34,857 bases of DNA. Origin: Bacteroidota bacterium. GTDB taxonomy: Bacteria; Bacteroidota; Bacteroidia; Flavobacteriales_D; Sanyastnellaceae. Location: assembly GCA_027593035.1 (NCBI GenBank), contig JAQCJQ010000013.1:1-34857 (forward strand). Direction: 5' to 3'. Of the stretch, positions 21,556 to 30,232 are shown piece by piece. A model generated the notes under the pieces. It worked only from the letters and a program-made list of their open reading frames with translations, was not told where the DNA came from and did no database searches. A program made the position numbers and the translations under genes. Positions within the stretch are counted from its first letter, which is position 1. The number at the start of each line of letters is the position of its first letter.

Positions 21556-23622
21556 ATGACATCCACACCCCATCATTTAGAGCATTATTTGTGCGATCAA
21601 TGGGTTCCTTCTACAAAGCAGCACCAAGATTCTACAGCGCTGCTGCATGCCATACATGGTAGTGAAGTAGCTCGATTGAATGAGGACGCGGTAGATGTAG
21701 AATCCGCCATGCGCTACGCTCGTATGATCGGAAATGCGAATCTGCGGGTACTGACGTTCCAAGAAAGGGGCCGCATGTTGAAGGCGCTGGCCCTTCATCT
21801 TCATAGCAAGAAAGAGGAATTTTATTCCTTGAGCTGGGCGACGGGAGCGACACGCAACGACTCGTGGATTGATATCGAAGGTGGGATTGGCAATTTATTT
21901 AGCTACGCGAGTCTTCGCAAGCAATTCGGGGACACCCCGTTCGCATTGGATGGCGCAGGAATACCGTTGAGCAAGGCAGGCACTTTTGTGGGACATCATA
22001 TTCTGGTTCCTAAACAAGGAGTTGCCATCCACATCAACGCATTCAACTTCCCTGTTTGGGGCATGCTTGAAAAAGTGGCCGTGAATTGGTTGGCGGGTGT
22101 ACCGGCGATTGTTAAACCTGCTTCAGCCACAAGTTATTTGACCGAAGCCGTCGTTCGTGAAATCATTGCGTCCAACATCCTTCCCCCGGGGGCCATTCAA
22201 TTGATCTGTGGACCCGCTCGCAACATTTTAGATTATGTGGACGAACGGGACGTGGTGACATTCACCGGTTCTGCGGAAACGGGACGCAAGCTCAAGTCAA
22301 ACCCCCGGATATTAGAGAATTCGGTTCCTTTTAATATGGAGGCCGACTCCCTCAATTCCGCCATACTCGGTCCACATGTACAGCCCGGGGATCCTGAATT
22401 TGATTTGTTTGTCAAAGAAGTGCGCAAAGAAATGACTGTGAAATGCGGTCAGAAGTGCACCGCTGTGCGACGGGTGTTTGTACCGAAGCATTTGATGGAC
22501 CCGGTGCAAGAAGCGTTAATTGCAGCATTGAAGAAGACAACCCTAGGCGACCCGCAAGCCGAAGGCGTTCGCATGGGGGCCTTAGTCAATCACGCTCAAA
22601 GGGAGGAGGTCCTTCAAAAAATAGAAGCGTTGGAAAGCGAGGCCCATTGTGTTTATCGTGACACTTCACCACCTGTTGGCGCCTCCAACGATTTGGGTGC
22701 GTTTATTGGCCCCACCTTACTGAGAATGGATGATCCTCTGAAGGCTAAGCGCTGTCATGACGTTGAAGCCTTTGGCCCCGTCAGCACCTTGATGCCTTAC
22801 AGTGATCTTGGTGAGGCCGTTGAATTGGCCAACCTGGGAAAGGGATCCTTATGCTGCTCTTTTGTTAGCCACAACCAGGATGATGTGCGCTCATTCGTGC
22901 TTGAAGCCGCACCGATGCACGGCCGCATTTTGGTCTTAGACCGCGACTGCTCCAAAGAATCCACCGGGCACGGCTCTCCCCTGCCCTTGCTTGTACACGG
23001 GGGACCAGGGCGTGCCGGCGGAGGTGAGGAAATGGGAGGCATGCGGGGTGTTCATCATTATATGCAACGAACAGCGATCCAAGGTTCTCCATCGATGGTG
23101 AGCGCAATCACGAAATCGTACCAGCCCGGCGGAGCTCAGGTCGAAGCCAACCCACACTTGTTTCAGCAGCATTTTGAAGACCTGCAAATTGGGCATACAG
23201 TGACCACGGCCAAGCATACGGTTACCGAGGCCGACATTGTGAATTTCGCCAATGTCAGTGGCGATCACTTTTATGCTCATGTTGATGAGACCAGTTTGGA
23301 GGGCACGATATTCACCGGAAGGGTCGCCCATGGCTACTACCTATTAAGTAAAGCCGCAGGACTTTTTGTGGATCCGAAGAAGGGGCCTGTTCTGTTGAAC
23401 TATGGTGTCGAATCAGCGCGCTTCACGAAACCGGTGTATCCGGGCGCGACTGTTGGCGTTCGTTTGACCGTAAAGGAGAAAATTGCGCAAGAAAAACGCA
23501 GTCCTGAAGACATCGCAAAAGGCATCGTAAAATTTTATGTCGAAATGCACGATGAAACCGGTGAAAGTGTCGCGATCGCGACCATTCTGACCATGGTGAA
23601 AATGCGAAATCAAGAGGATTGA
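21556..23622 (+). CDS. paaZ: PaaZ-type bifunctional aldehyde dehydrogenase/enoyl-CoA hydratase
   Basis: In phenylacetate catabolism PaaZ opens the oxepin-CoA ring with its MaoC-like hydratase domain and oxidises the resulting semialdehyde with its NADP-dependent dehydrogenase domain. The 688-residue protein (E. coli PaaZ 681) has both. The dehydrogenase, about 1-525, shows INAFNFPVWG (Asn164), FTGSAETG, Glu262 in NMEADSLNSAIL and nucleophile Cys301 in GQKCTAVRR. The MaoC domain, about 535-685, shows NVSGDHFYAHVDE with Asp570 and His575, and RVAHGYYLLSKAAGL. All key residues are present. It opens an operon whose next gene starts at the A of its TGA stop. No other paa gene is in the window, so a role with another CoA thioester is possible. 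Confidence 0.93.
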   Translation: MTSTPHHLEHYLCDQWVPSTKQHQDSTALLHAIHGSEVARLNEDAVDVESAMRYARMIGNANLRVLTFQERGRMLKALALHLHSKKEEFYSLSWATGATRNDSWIDIEGGIGNLFSYASLRKQFGDTPFALDGAGIPLSKAGTFVGHHILVPKQGVAIHINAFNFPVWGMLEKVAVNWLAGVPAIVKPASATSYLTEAVVREIIASNILPPGAIQLICGPARNILDYVDERDVVTFTGSAETGRKLKSNPRILENSVPFNMEADSLNSAILGPHVQPGDPEFDLFVKEVRKEMTVKCGQKCTAVRRVFVPKHLMDPVQEALIAALKKTTLGDPQAEGVRMGALVNHAQREEVLQKIEALESEAHCVYRDTSPPVGASNDLGAFIGPTLLRMDDPLKAKRCHDVEAFGPVSTLMPYSDLGEAVELANLGKGSLCCSFVSHNQDDVRSFVLEAAPMHGRILVLDRDCSKESTGHGSPLPLLVHGGPGRAGGGEEMGGMRGVHHYMQRTAIQGSPSMVSAITKSYQPGGAQVEANPHLFQQHFEDLQIGHTVTTAKHTVTEADIVNFANVSGDHFYAHVDETSLEGTIFTGRVAHGYYLLSKAAGLFVDPKKGPVLLNYGVESARFTKPVYPGATVGVRLTVKEKIAQEKRSPEDIAKGIVKFYVEMHDETGESVAIATILTMVKMRNQED

Positions 23623-25142
23623 TGGGATTGGTATCATTCGAACGTCTTGTTTCCTTGCTTCCCCGTTTGGCTTTACTCCTCATCTGCCTTGAGCTCTGCA
23701 TCGCAGGACATGCGCAAACAAGGGACACAGCCGAACTGGTTGCAGCCGATTATTTAAGCGGCGAGTCCATTCAAAAAGATTTAGACTCCTTGAAAATCTG
23801 GGTGGAATCCATGCACCCAGCCCCCTTCGCACGTTGTTCGGAGCAAGATTGGAATGAAGCCTATCTAGAGGCTTCTGAGCTCTACAATGGTGGAGGAACG
23901 CGCTTAGCCGCAGCACAAGTTTTTGCTCGCTTGACCAATGTCATGAAAGACAGCCACACATGCGTTTCTTTGAAAGCACTTTCAGATGATCTGCGGGAAT
24001 TGCATGGCCGTTTGCCTTTTGAGATCACCACCATACAGAACCGCATTTACATCGCGAATGATGCTGTTGAAACCATCGAAAAAGGAACTGAAATTCGAGG
24101 GGTCAACGATCAGTCGGCCCGGATGGTTCTCGGCATGGCACTGCAATTGGTTCCGCTTGAGGGCGACGCTCCGATTGCCCGTCTGCGTTTGGCGGAAAAG
24201 TTCTGGAATGACCTGGGTCCGATGATGATCCAGTCCACTCCTATTGACTCCATCATCATCCAACTTACAGACAGCGACGAGAAGAATTTCGAGCAAGCCG
24301 TGGCCATCAACCAATCCAAATCCTTCCTCGAAAGCAGATCCGATAAAAGCCCGATCAACTGGGAGTTCATCCAGCGCGACGGTGCAGAGTTTGCGCATCT
24401 GACGATCACGTCCTTTCAATCCCAACACAATCGAGCATTCCAGCGTTCATTGCGTCGCGGGTTCAAGCGGTTAAACCGACTCCAGGACGGCGACCGCAAG
24501 CACCGTCATGGTCTGATCCTGGATATACGAGGCAACGCTGGAGGCAACGTAGCCTTGATGGAAATGCTCCTGCCGTATTTAACCAACAGCCCTGTATACC
24601 TTCCTCATGCGGTAGCCATTCGACAAAGCGCGTACACGAAATCGCAATATCCTCGGAATCAAATCAACTGGCCGATTCGCAAAAGCAGCAGCCTCTATGA
24701 ACTCACTCGTTTTTCTAAAGCACTGCGGAGCACTCCTATAGGGGTCACAGAAGAAATCCCGTTCGACATCCCCTCACAACCTCACAAGCGCTTACAATAC
24801 TTAGGGGAAGTGGCTTTGTTGATGGATGGGCTGTCTGCTTCGGCCTCGGTGGCTTTTGCCAGCTGGTTCATCCAAAGTGGCCGAGGAGAAACCTTTGGCG
24901 AACCTTCCATGGGCAGCGCTTCGGGGACGTTTGGCAATCCTGTTAAGCGTGTTTTACCGCACACAGGATTGACCGTCAACATTGCGACCGCTCAGTATTT
25001 TAGCTCCGCGTCCCATGTATGGGATTCGAAACCCATTCTGCCAGACCATCCCATTTCTTGGAAGGCCTCTGACATTCAAAATGGAAACGACCCCGTTTTT
25101 GAGGCGGCCCTTCAATGGCTTCAAAATGTTCAACTCCAATGA
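23622..25142 (+). CDS. S41-family peptidase, exported
   Basis: A 506-residue protein with a signal peptide (LALLLICLELCIAGHAQ) that places it in the envelope or outside. The S41 (tail-specific protease-like) fold is indicated by the substrate-binding strand LILDIRGNAGGN (298-309) and the nucleophile region LLMDGLSASASVAFA, with Ser405 or Ser407 as catalytic serine, followed by FGEPSMGSASGTFGN. The last motif has Glu where CtpA/Tsp enzymes carry the catalytic Lys; many Bacteroidota S41 proteins share this GEP form, so a Ser/His/Glu-type mechanism is more likely. No clear PDZ domain separates the N-terminal helical part from the core. The start ATG 23622 shares its A with the paaZ stop (TGATG), and the gene overlaps the GH92 gene by four bases. 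The substrate is unknown. Confidence 0.87.
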   Translation: MGLVSFERLVSLLPRLALLLICLELCIAGHAQTRDTAELVAADYLSGESIQKDLDSLKIWVESMHPAPFARCSEQDWNEAYLEASELYNGGGTRLAAAQVFARLTNVMKDSHTCVSLKALSDDLRELHGRLPFEITTIQNRIYIANDAVETIEKGTEIRGVNDQSARMVLGMALQLVPLEGDAPIARLRLAEKFWNDLGPMMIQSTPIDSIIIQLTDSDEKNFEQAVAINQSKSFLESRSDKSPINWEFIQRDGAEFAHLTITSFQSQHNRAFQRSLRRGFKRLNRLQDGDRKHRHGLILDIRGNAGGNVALMEMLLPYLTNSPVYLPHAVAIRQSAYTKSQYPRNQINWPIRKSSSLYELTRFSKALRSTPIGVTEEIPFDIPSQPHKRLQYLGEVALLMDGLSASASVAFASWFIQSGRGETFGEPSMGSASGTFGNPVKRVLPHTGLTVNIATAQYFSSASHVWDSKPILPDHPISWKASDIQNGNDPVFEAALQWLQNVQLQ

Positions 25143-28100
25143 TTCAATTCGCACGTTGCTCAGTCCGTATAGCGCTCTTCATTTTCATCGCAGTCAACAT
25201 ACTTGGCTGTTCAGATAGGAGCATGCCTGAATCCTTGCATGCGACAGTCAATCCTTTCATTGGCACCGGAGGACACGGTCACACGTACCCCGGTGCAACG
25301 GTTCCATTCGGCATGGTGCAATTGAGTCCTGATTCCCGCCTTGACGGATGGGATGGATGTGGAGGTTATCATTATAGCGACTCCATGATCTATGGCTTCT
25401 CGCATACCCACTTGCAGGGAACGGGTGTGTCCGATTATGGCGACATCTTGATCATGCCTTGCACGCAGTTTCGAGCAGACGCTGAAACGTGGGCCGATCG
25501 ATACAAAAGCCGCTTCGACCACGAGCAAGAAAACGCACACGCTGGCTATTACAATGTCCAGCTCCAGGATCATGGCGTTGATGCCGAATTGACCACCACG
25601 GAGCGGGTCGGTATCCATCGCTATCGATTGAATGAACCGGACACCCTCACCTTGATCATAGACCTTCAACATCGCGACGAGTTGATTCACTATAGCATCG
25701 AACCACTCAATGATTCCACCTTGGTTGGCCATCGATTGTCAGACAATTGGGCTCGGGAACAGCATGTGTACTTCGCCATGCGATTCGACCAATCTTTTGA
25801 ATGGCAAGACCAACTTTCAGAAATTCAAATAACCGACACGTTGGATGACGGTACCCTCCTACAAACTGTGGAGTACGTGCCCGTTTTCGCTTGTGATTTT
25901 GGAGTCATCGAGGAGTTGAATGTTCGACTCGCTTTGAGTTTTGTTGATATCGACGGGGCTTTGAACAACCTCACAGAAGAGGCTCCACGATCTGACTTTG
26001 ATTTTTATCGTCAACAAGCCGAAGCCTTATGGGAGGAGCAGCTTCAAACTGTCACGGTTGATGGTGGTACTGCAGACGAACAAGCCGTTTTTTATACGGC
26101 GCTTTATCACAGCTTCACCACGCCCAATGTGGCTTCCGACGTGGACGGAAGGTATCGAGGAACAGATTTGAGCATCCACCAACTGACACCAGAAGAAGGA
26201 CTGCATTACACGGTCTTTTCACTGTGGGATACCTTCAGGGCATTGCATCCCTTATTGAACTGGCTGGAACCTCAACGGTCTCGTGACTTTGTTCGCACGA
26301 TGTTGCGCATGCATGAGCACGGCGGTCAACTGCCTGTGTGGGAACTGGCCGGCAATTACACCGGCTGCATGATTGGCTACCACAGTGTCCCCGTGATTCA
26401 AGACGCCGTAAGTTGGGGCATTGATGGATTCGATCAAGAACAGGCATTGAAGGCCATGTTGCAAGCTGCAGACAGTGCTCATCTTGGACTCCCCTCATAC
26501 CAAGCATACGGCTACATTCCCTTGGATGAAGAGCACGAATCGGTGTCCAAAACATTGGAGTATGCCTATGACGACGCATGCATCGCTGCGTTTGCTCGGC
26601 AGATGCCTTCAGCACGATCCGGAGATGATCAAGTCGTAAAACGCTTCACACAACGGGCGCTCTTCTATCGGAATTTATTCAATTCATCGACCAACTTCAT
26701 CCAGCCAAAACGCGGAGGAGCCTGGTTGGAGGACTTTGAGCCGCGCGAAGTCAACTTCAATTACACGGAAGCCAATGGTTGGCAATACAATTTCTTCACG
26801 CCACAAGACATCAACGGCCACATAGCACTGATGGGCGGCGACTCGGTCTATTTCCAGATGCTAGAACGCATGTTTACCTCGAGCAGTGAAACGACCGGAC
26901 GGCAACAACCTGACATCACAGGGATGATTGGACAATATGCCCATGGCAATGAGCCTAGCCACCACATGGCTTACCTCTACCCTTTTGTTGGCAACACCTC
27001 CCGCACTGCTGAATTGGTGAGGCAGATTCGAAATGAACTGTATCCCAATGCACCCGATGGATTGTCTGGCAATGAGGACTGCGGACAAATGAGTGCTTGG
27101 TATGTCTGGAGTGCATTGGGCCTGTATCCCGTTACGCCTGGATCCAACCAAATCATCGCCGGTATCCCTGCTTTTGAAACAGCAACGGTCCAACCGCGTC
27201 CATTCACAGGTCACAAGGCCAATCCCTTGACCATTGACTTCAAAAACCCAGGCCATTACATTGCTGGCTGGACACTGAATGGGACGAAAAAAACAACGAG
27301 CTGGATATCCAAGGTTGACCTAAAGGAAGGGGGGACATTGCAGTTTCATGGCGCTGAGCATGCCAGCGAATTTGGAGCGGACCGGGGCAATCGGCCTACA
27401 GAAAAGCTGGATGACTCTGATTTTGTAAGCGTCCCAGTGATTCATGCCCCACGCACTTTCCAGTCTCTGCAAACCTTTGTCACCATTACCAACTCGGATC
27501 CTGAGGTGATTACGAAATTCCGAGTCCTCAACTTGGATCAAAGTGAGAGCAATGCACCGTGGCAGGTTTATAGGCAGCCCATTGAATTGAAAGCAAGCCA
27601 GCGCATCGAAGCCTTCAGCGAGAATATCCTTGGCAACATATCAGCCCAAGTGTCTCATCGGGTTCGTCAAATAAGCCACCGCCATGCCTTGCAGCTGAGC
27701 GAACCTTTCGATCCCCAGTATGCTGCAGGAGGAGCCCAAGCATTGATCGACGGGATTCATGGCAATGCCCACTATCAAACAGGTGATTGGCAAGGGTTTT
27801 GGGGCAAGGATGTTACCGCAACGGTCGATTTGGGCGAATCCAAGATGATTCAGACCATGTCCATGGGTGCCTTGCGCGACATTCGGCCGTGGATTTTCCT
27901 TCCCCGATCAGTCACCTTCTCTTGCTCACGAGATGGCGTGAATTGGGAAACCATCGAAACCGTGTCGCATCGTCTGTCGGATGAGGATGACGTCAATGTG
28001 GCGCACCGATTTGTTTCCAATCAATCCCGTGAAGCGCGGTATTGGCGTGCAGAAGTCCAACATTATGGAGACCTCCCTGCTGGACACCTCGGAGCGGGCA

Positions 28101-28153
28101 ATCCAAGCTGGGTATTTCTAGATGAGTTCGAACTATCCGTGAAGTCACCCTGA
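25139..28153 (+). CDS. GH92 alpha-mannosidase family lipoprotein with C-terminal binding domain
   Basis: Exo-acting, calcium-dependent alpha-mannosidase of glycoside hydrolase family 92, acting on mannan or N-glycan-like glycans. The 1004-residue protein has a lipoprotein signal ending ILGC (Cys24). The GH92 domain runs from VNPFIGTGGHGHTYPGATVP (from 37) through YGFSHTHLQGTGVSDYGDI (85-103), ELAGNYTGCMIGYHS (from 402), HGNEPSHHMAYLYPF (from about 602) and GNEDCGQMSAWYVWSALGLY (from 644), which include the acid and base residues. A chitobiase-like C-terminal segment (about 775-850) and a galactose-binding, F5/8 type C-like domain (about 870-1000, ALIDGIHGNAHYQTGDWQGF onwards) follow. It starts by ATGA overlap with the S41 gene. 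No SusC/SusD pair is nearby, unlike most glycan-utilisation loci. Confidence 0.93.
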   Translation: MIQFARCSVRIALFIFIAVNILGCSDRSMPESLHATVNPFIGTGGHGHTYPGATVPFGMVQLSPDSRLDGWDGCGGYHYSDSMIYGFSHTHLQGTGVSDYGDILIMPCTQFRADAETWADRYKSRFDHEQENAHAGYYNVQLQDHGVDAELTTTERVGIHRYRLNEPDTLTLIIDLQHRDELIHYSIEPLNDSTLVGHRLSDNWAREQHVYFAMRFDQSFEWQDQLSEIQITDTLDDGTLLQTVEYVPVFACDFGVIEELNVRLALSFVDIDGALNNLTEEAPRSDFDFYRQQAEALWEEQLQTVTVDGGTADEQAVFYTALYHSFTTPNVASDVDGRYRGTDLSIHQLTPEEGLHYTVFSLWDTFRALHPLLNWLEPQRSRDFVRTMLRMHEHGGQLPVWELAGNYTGCMIGYHSVPVIQDAVSWGIDGFDQEQALKAMLQAADSAHLGLPSYQAYGYIPLDEEHESVSKTLEYAYDDACIAAFARQMPSARSGDDQVVKRFTQRALFYRNLFNSSTNFIQPKRGGAWLEDFEPREVNFNYTEANGWQYNFFTPQDINGHIALMGGDSVYFQMLERMFTSSSETTGRQQPDITGMIGQYAHGNEPSHHMAYLYPFVGNTSRTAELVRQIRNELYPNAPDGLSGNEDCGQMSAWYVWSALGLYPVTPGSNQIIAGIPAFETATVQPRPFTGHKANPLTIDFKNPGHYIAGWTLNGTKKTTSWISKVDLKEGGTLQFHGAEHASEFGADRGNRPTEKLDDSDFVSVPVIHAPRTFQSLQTFVTITNSDPEVITKFRVLNLDQSESNAPWQVYRQPIELKASQRIEAFSENILGNISAQVSHRVRQISHRHALQLSEPFDPQYAAGGAQALIDGIHGNAHYQTGDWQGFWGKDVTATVDLGESKMIQTMSMGALRDIRPWIFLPRSVTFSCSRDGVNWETIETVSHRLSDEDDVNVAHRFVSNQSREARYWRAEVQHYGDLPAGHLGAGNPSWVFLDEFELSVKSP

Positions 28154-29352
28154 TGGAAGACTTTCTCAATCGAGGGTTGGCGCAAACCACGCTCCATCCC
28201 CTCAACATCGAAGTGAGCCATGCACGCGGCGCCTATATTCACTTGAAGGATGGAAGCCAAATCCTGGATTTCATTTCCGGAATCGGCGTTTCGACTTTTG
28301 GGCATCACCATCCCGAGATCGTTGCAGCGCTGCACCAACAAATCGATGACCACCTTCACGTCATGGTATATGGTGAAGCGCGACAGAAATCGCAGGATTT
28401 GGCGGCGCAAAGCCTTCTCGCCTATTTGCCCGACACGCTCGATGCCGTCTATTTCGTGAATTCCGGGGCCGAGGCGATTGATGGCGCGCTCAAATTGGCG
28501 CGTAGGATCACTGGGCGTCAAAAATTCATGGCCATGGAAGGCGGTTACCATGGCAATACTTTCGGTGCACTCAGCATCAGTTCAAACCGATCAAGGCGGG
28601 CCCCTTTTGAGCCCTTGCTGCAAGGTGTTAGCTTCATTCCATTCAATGACGAACAAGCCCTCGAAGCCATTGACACGTCCTACGCTGCCGTAATCGCAGA
28701 GACCGTGCAAGGCGATGCTGGCATTCGCATTCCGACAGCGACATGGCTTCAGAAACTTAGGCATCGCTGCAATCAAACAGGAGCTTTGCTCATCCTCGAC
28801 GAAATCCAATGTGGTGTCGGTCGCACAGGCAAACCTTTTGCCTTCGAACATTTTGGCATTGAACCGGATATTCTCTGCCTGGGCAAGGCGCTGGGTGGTG
28901 GAATGCCTCTGGGCGCATTCGTCGCTGCTAAGCAACACATGCGCCAACTCGCACATGACCCGGATCTCGGTCACATCACCACCTTTGGCGGACATCCTGT
29001 CGCATGCGCATCGTCCGCAGTAGCAATGGCATTGATGAAAAAATTGGATTGGGATGCCATCGAACGAAGAGGTGCTCACATGGAGGAAACGCTCATCCAA
29101 CAGGATGGAGTACAGGCCGTTCGACGCCTCGGGTACTTCATCGCAGTTGACATGGAGAGTGCAGACGCGGTGCACTTTTGCGTGGAACATGCGCGAAAGA
29201 ATGGCCTGCTCATCTTTTACTTTCTCAGCACGCCGCATGCTTTTCGCATTGCGCCGTCACTCCTGATCACAGACGCTGAAATTGATCATGGGTTGAATGT
29301 CCTCAACCAAGCATTGGACGCTTGGTCAAAGCGACGGGCGCTCGGGTCATGA
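28153..29352 (+). CDS. Class III PLP-dependent aminotransferase
   Basis: A 399-residue fold-type I aminotransferase of the ornithine/acetylornithine/4-aminobutyrate group. Visible motifs: FVNSGAEAIDGALKLAR (101-117) for phosphate binding, YHGNTFGALS (132-141), LLILDEIQCGVGRTG (212-226, with Asp216 contacting the PLP nitrogen), the PLP lysine Lys245 in LCLGKALGGGMPLGA, and TTFGGHPVACA. The donor and acceptor cannot be read from this; no arg or lys biosynthesis gene is adjacent, so I give no symbol. Its ATG shares the A of the GH92 TGA stop. The last 50 bases overlap the 3' end of the convergent esterase gene, which is longer than usual for this window. Confidence 0.9.
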   Translation: MEDFLNRGLAQTTLHPLNIEVSHARGAYIHLKDGSQILDFISGIGVSTFGHHHPEIVAALHQQIDDHLHVMVYGEARQKSQDLAAQSLLAYLPDTLDAVYFVNSGAEAIDGALKLARRITGRQKFMAMEGGYHGNTFGALSISSNRSRRAPFEPLLQGVSFIPFNDEQALEAIDTSYAAVIAETVQGDAGIRIPTATWLQKLRHRCNQTGALLILDEIQCGVGRTGKPFAFEHFGIEPDILCLGKALGGGMPLGAFVAAKQHMRQLAHDPDLGHITTFGGHPVACASSAVAMALMKKLDWDAIERRGAHMEETLIQQDGVQAVRRLGYFIAVDMESADAVHFCVEHARKNGLLIFYFLSTPHAFRIAPSLLITDAEIDHGLNVLNQALDAWSKRRALGS

Positions 29353-30232
29353 AGTGAGACATTGCGAGAACAGAGCGCTTCGCTTCCGGTAAAATATCAG
29401 GAAACAATTGCCAACCATGCAAGGCATTGTCCTCTTCTCGCCACACGACCTCGATGGACTCAGCGATGAGCAGGTCTCGGAACAAGCAGGCATCCGGATA
29501 CAGATACTCGGCAGTAGAAGTTTCGATCATGGTGGGCGGAAAACCGTCAAAAGAGCCCAAAACGGGAGATGTGGCTGCCTGATTGGAGTCAGCCCCAGCT
29601 AAATAGTGTGTCGTGTATTCAAGCATGTCAAGCCGACCGAAGGGACTCCAAGCATTCGAGTTGGTACGACTGCTCATGGAACTTGACCGCAAGTCCAACC
29701 ATGGGGATAGCAATATCAGCCCTTTAATTTGTTCACGTTGACTCGCTTCCAACCGTTGCATCATCGAGACGGCCAGGTTGCCACCTGCTGAATCGGCTAG
29801 GACATACACAGAATCAAATTCACTCTCGAAAACGTTCCATAGCGCCTCAAGCGCTTCCAAAGCGGCAGGATAAGGTGATTCTGGCGCCAAAGGGTATTCC
29901 GGGATCCAAACCTCACACCCCGTTTCTTTCGTCAACGCGCTGGCGATGGCTCGGTGGGTTCTGGCGGAACCAAAGGCAAACCCCCCTCCATGCACAAAAA
30001 AAACACCTGTCTTGGGTTCGGTGCGTTTCAAACGCAACCGAGCCATTTGCAGGCCTTCGCTTTCCTCATATGAAAAGTGGACATCAGCCGGTCCCGGATA
30101 CAGCATAGCCAAAGAGTCCAATGCCAATCGAATTTGCACGGGAGTCAAACCCACGACATCCCGTCGCAAAAAGCGCCCAAGACTATGCGTAGTGCTAATA
30201 AATCGAGGCGGAAGATTCCAAAGCGGCTTCAT
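29303..30232 (-). CDS. Alpha/beta hydrolase, HSL-type (family IV) esterase
   Basis: A carboxylesterase or lipase-like enzyme of 309 residues acting on short-chain esters. The oxyanion-hole motif HGGG is at 81-84, the nucleophile Ser148 in VLADSAGGNL, the acid probably Glu242 in STAEYLYPD (Asp in most relatives), and His272 in ALHGW. There is no obvious signal peptide, so it is probably cytoplasmic. The start ATG overlaps the stop of the M14 gene as ATGA, so the two are probably co-translated. The family fold appears to end near residue 295; the last 14 residues (TRAPVALTKRPMLG) are those encoded opposite the aminotransferase C-terminus. Confidence 0.88.
   Translation of the reverse strand: MKPLWNLPPRFISTTHSLGRFLRRDVVGLTPVQIRLALDSLAMLYPGPADVHFSYEESEGLQMARLRLKRTEPKTGVFFVHGGGFAFGSARTHRAIASALTKETGCEVWIPEYPLAPESPYPAALEALEALWNVFESEFDSVYVLADSAGGNLAVSMMQRLEASQREQIKGLILLSPWLDLRSSSMSSRTNSNAWSPFGRLDMLEYTTHYLAGADSNQAATSPVLGSFDGFPPTMIETSTAEYLYPDACLFRDLLIAESIEVVWREEDNALHGWQLFPDILPEAKRSVLAMSHFMTRAPVALTKRPMLG

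Noticed and set aside
28591-29238. A 215-codon antisense frame within the aminotransferase gene
   Set aside because: It has no recognisable domain, while the sense frame carries a full PLP active site.
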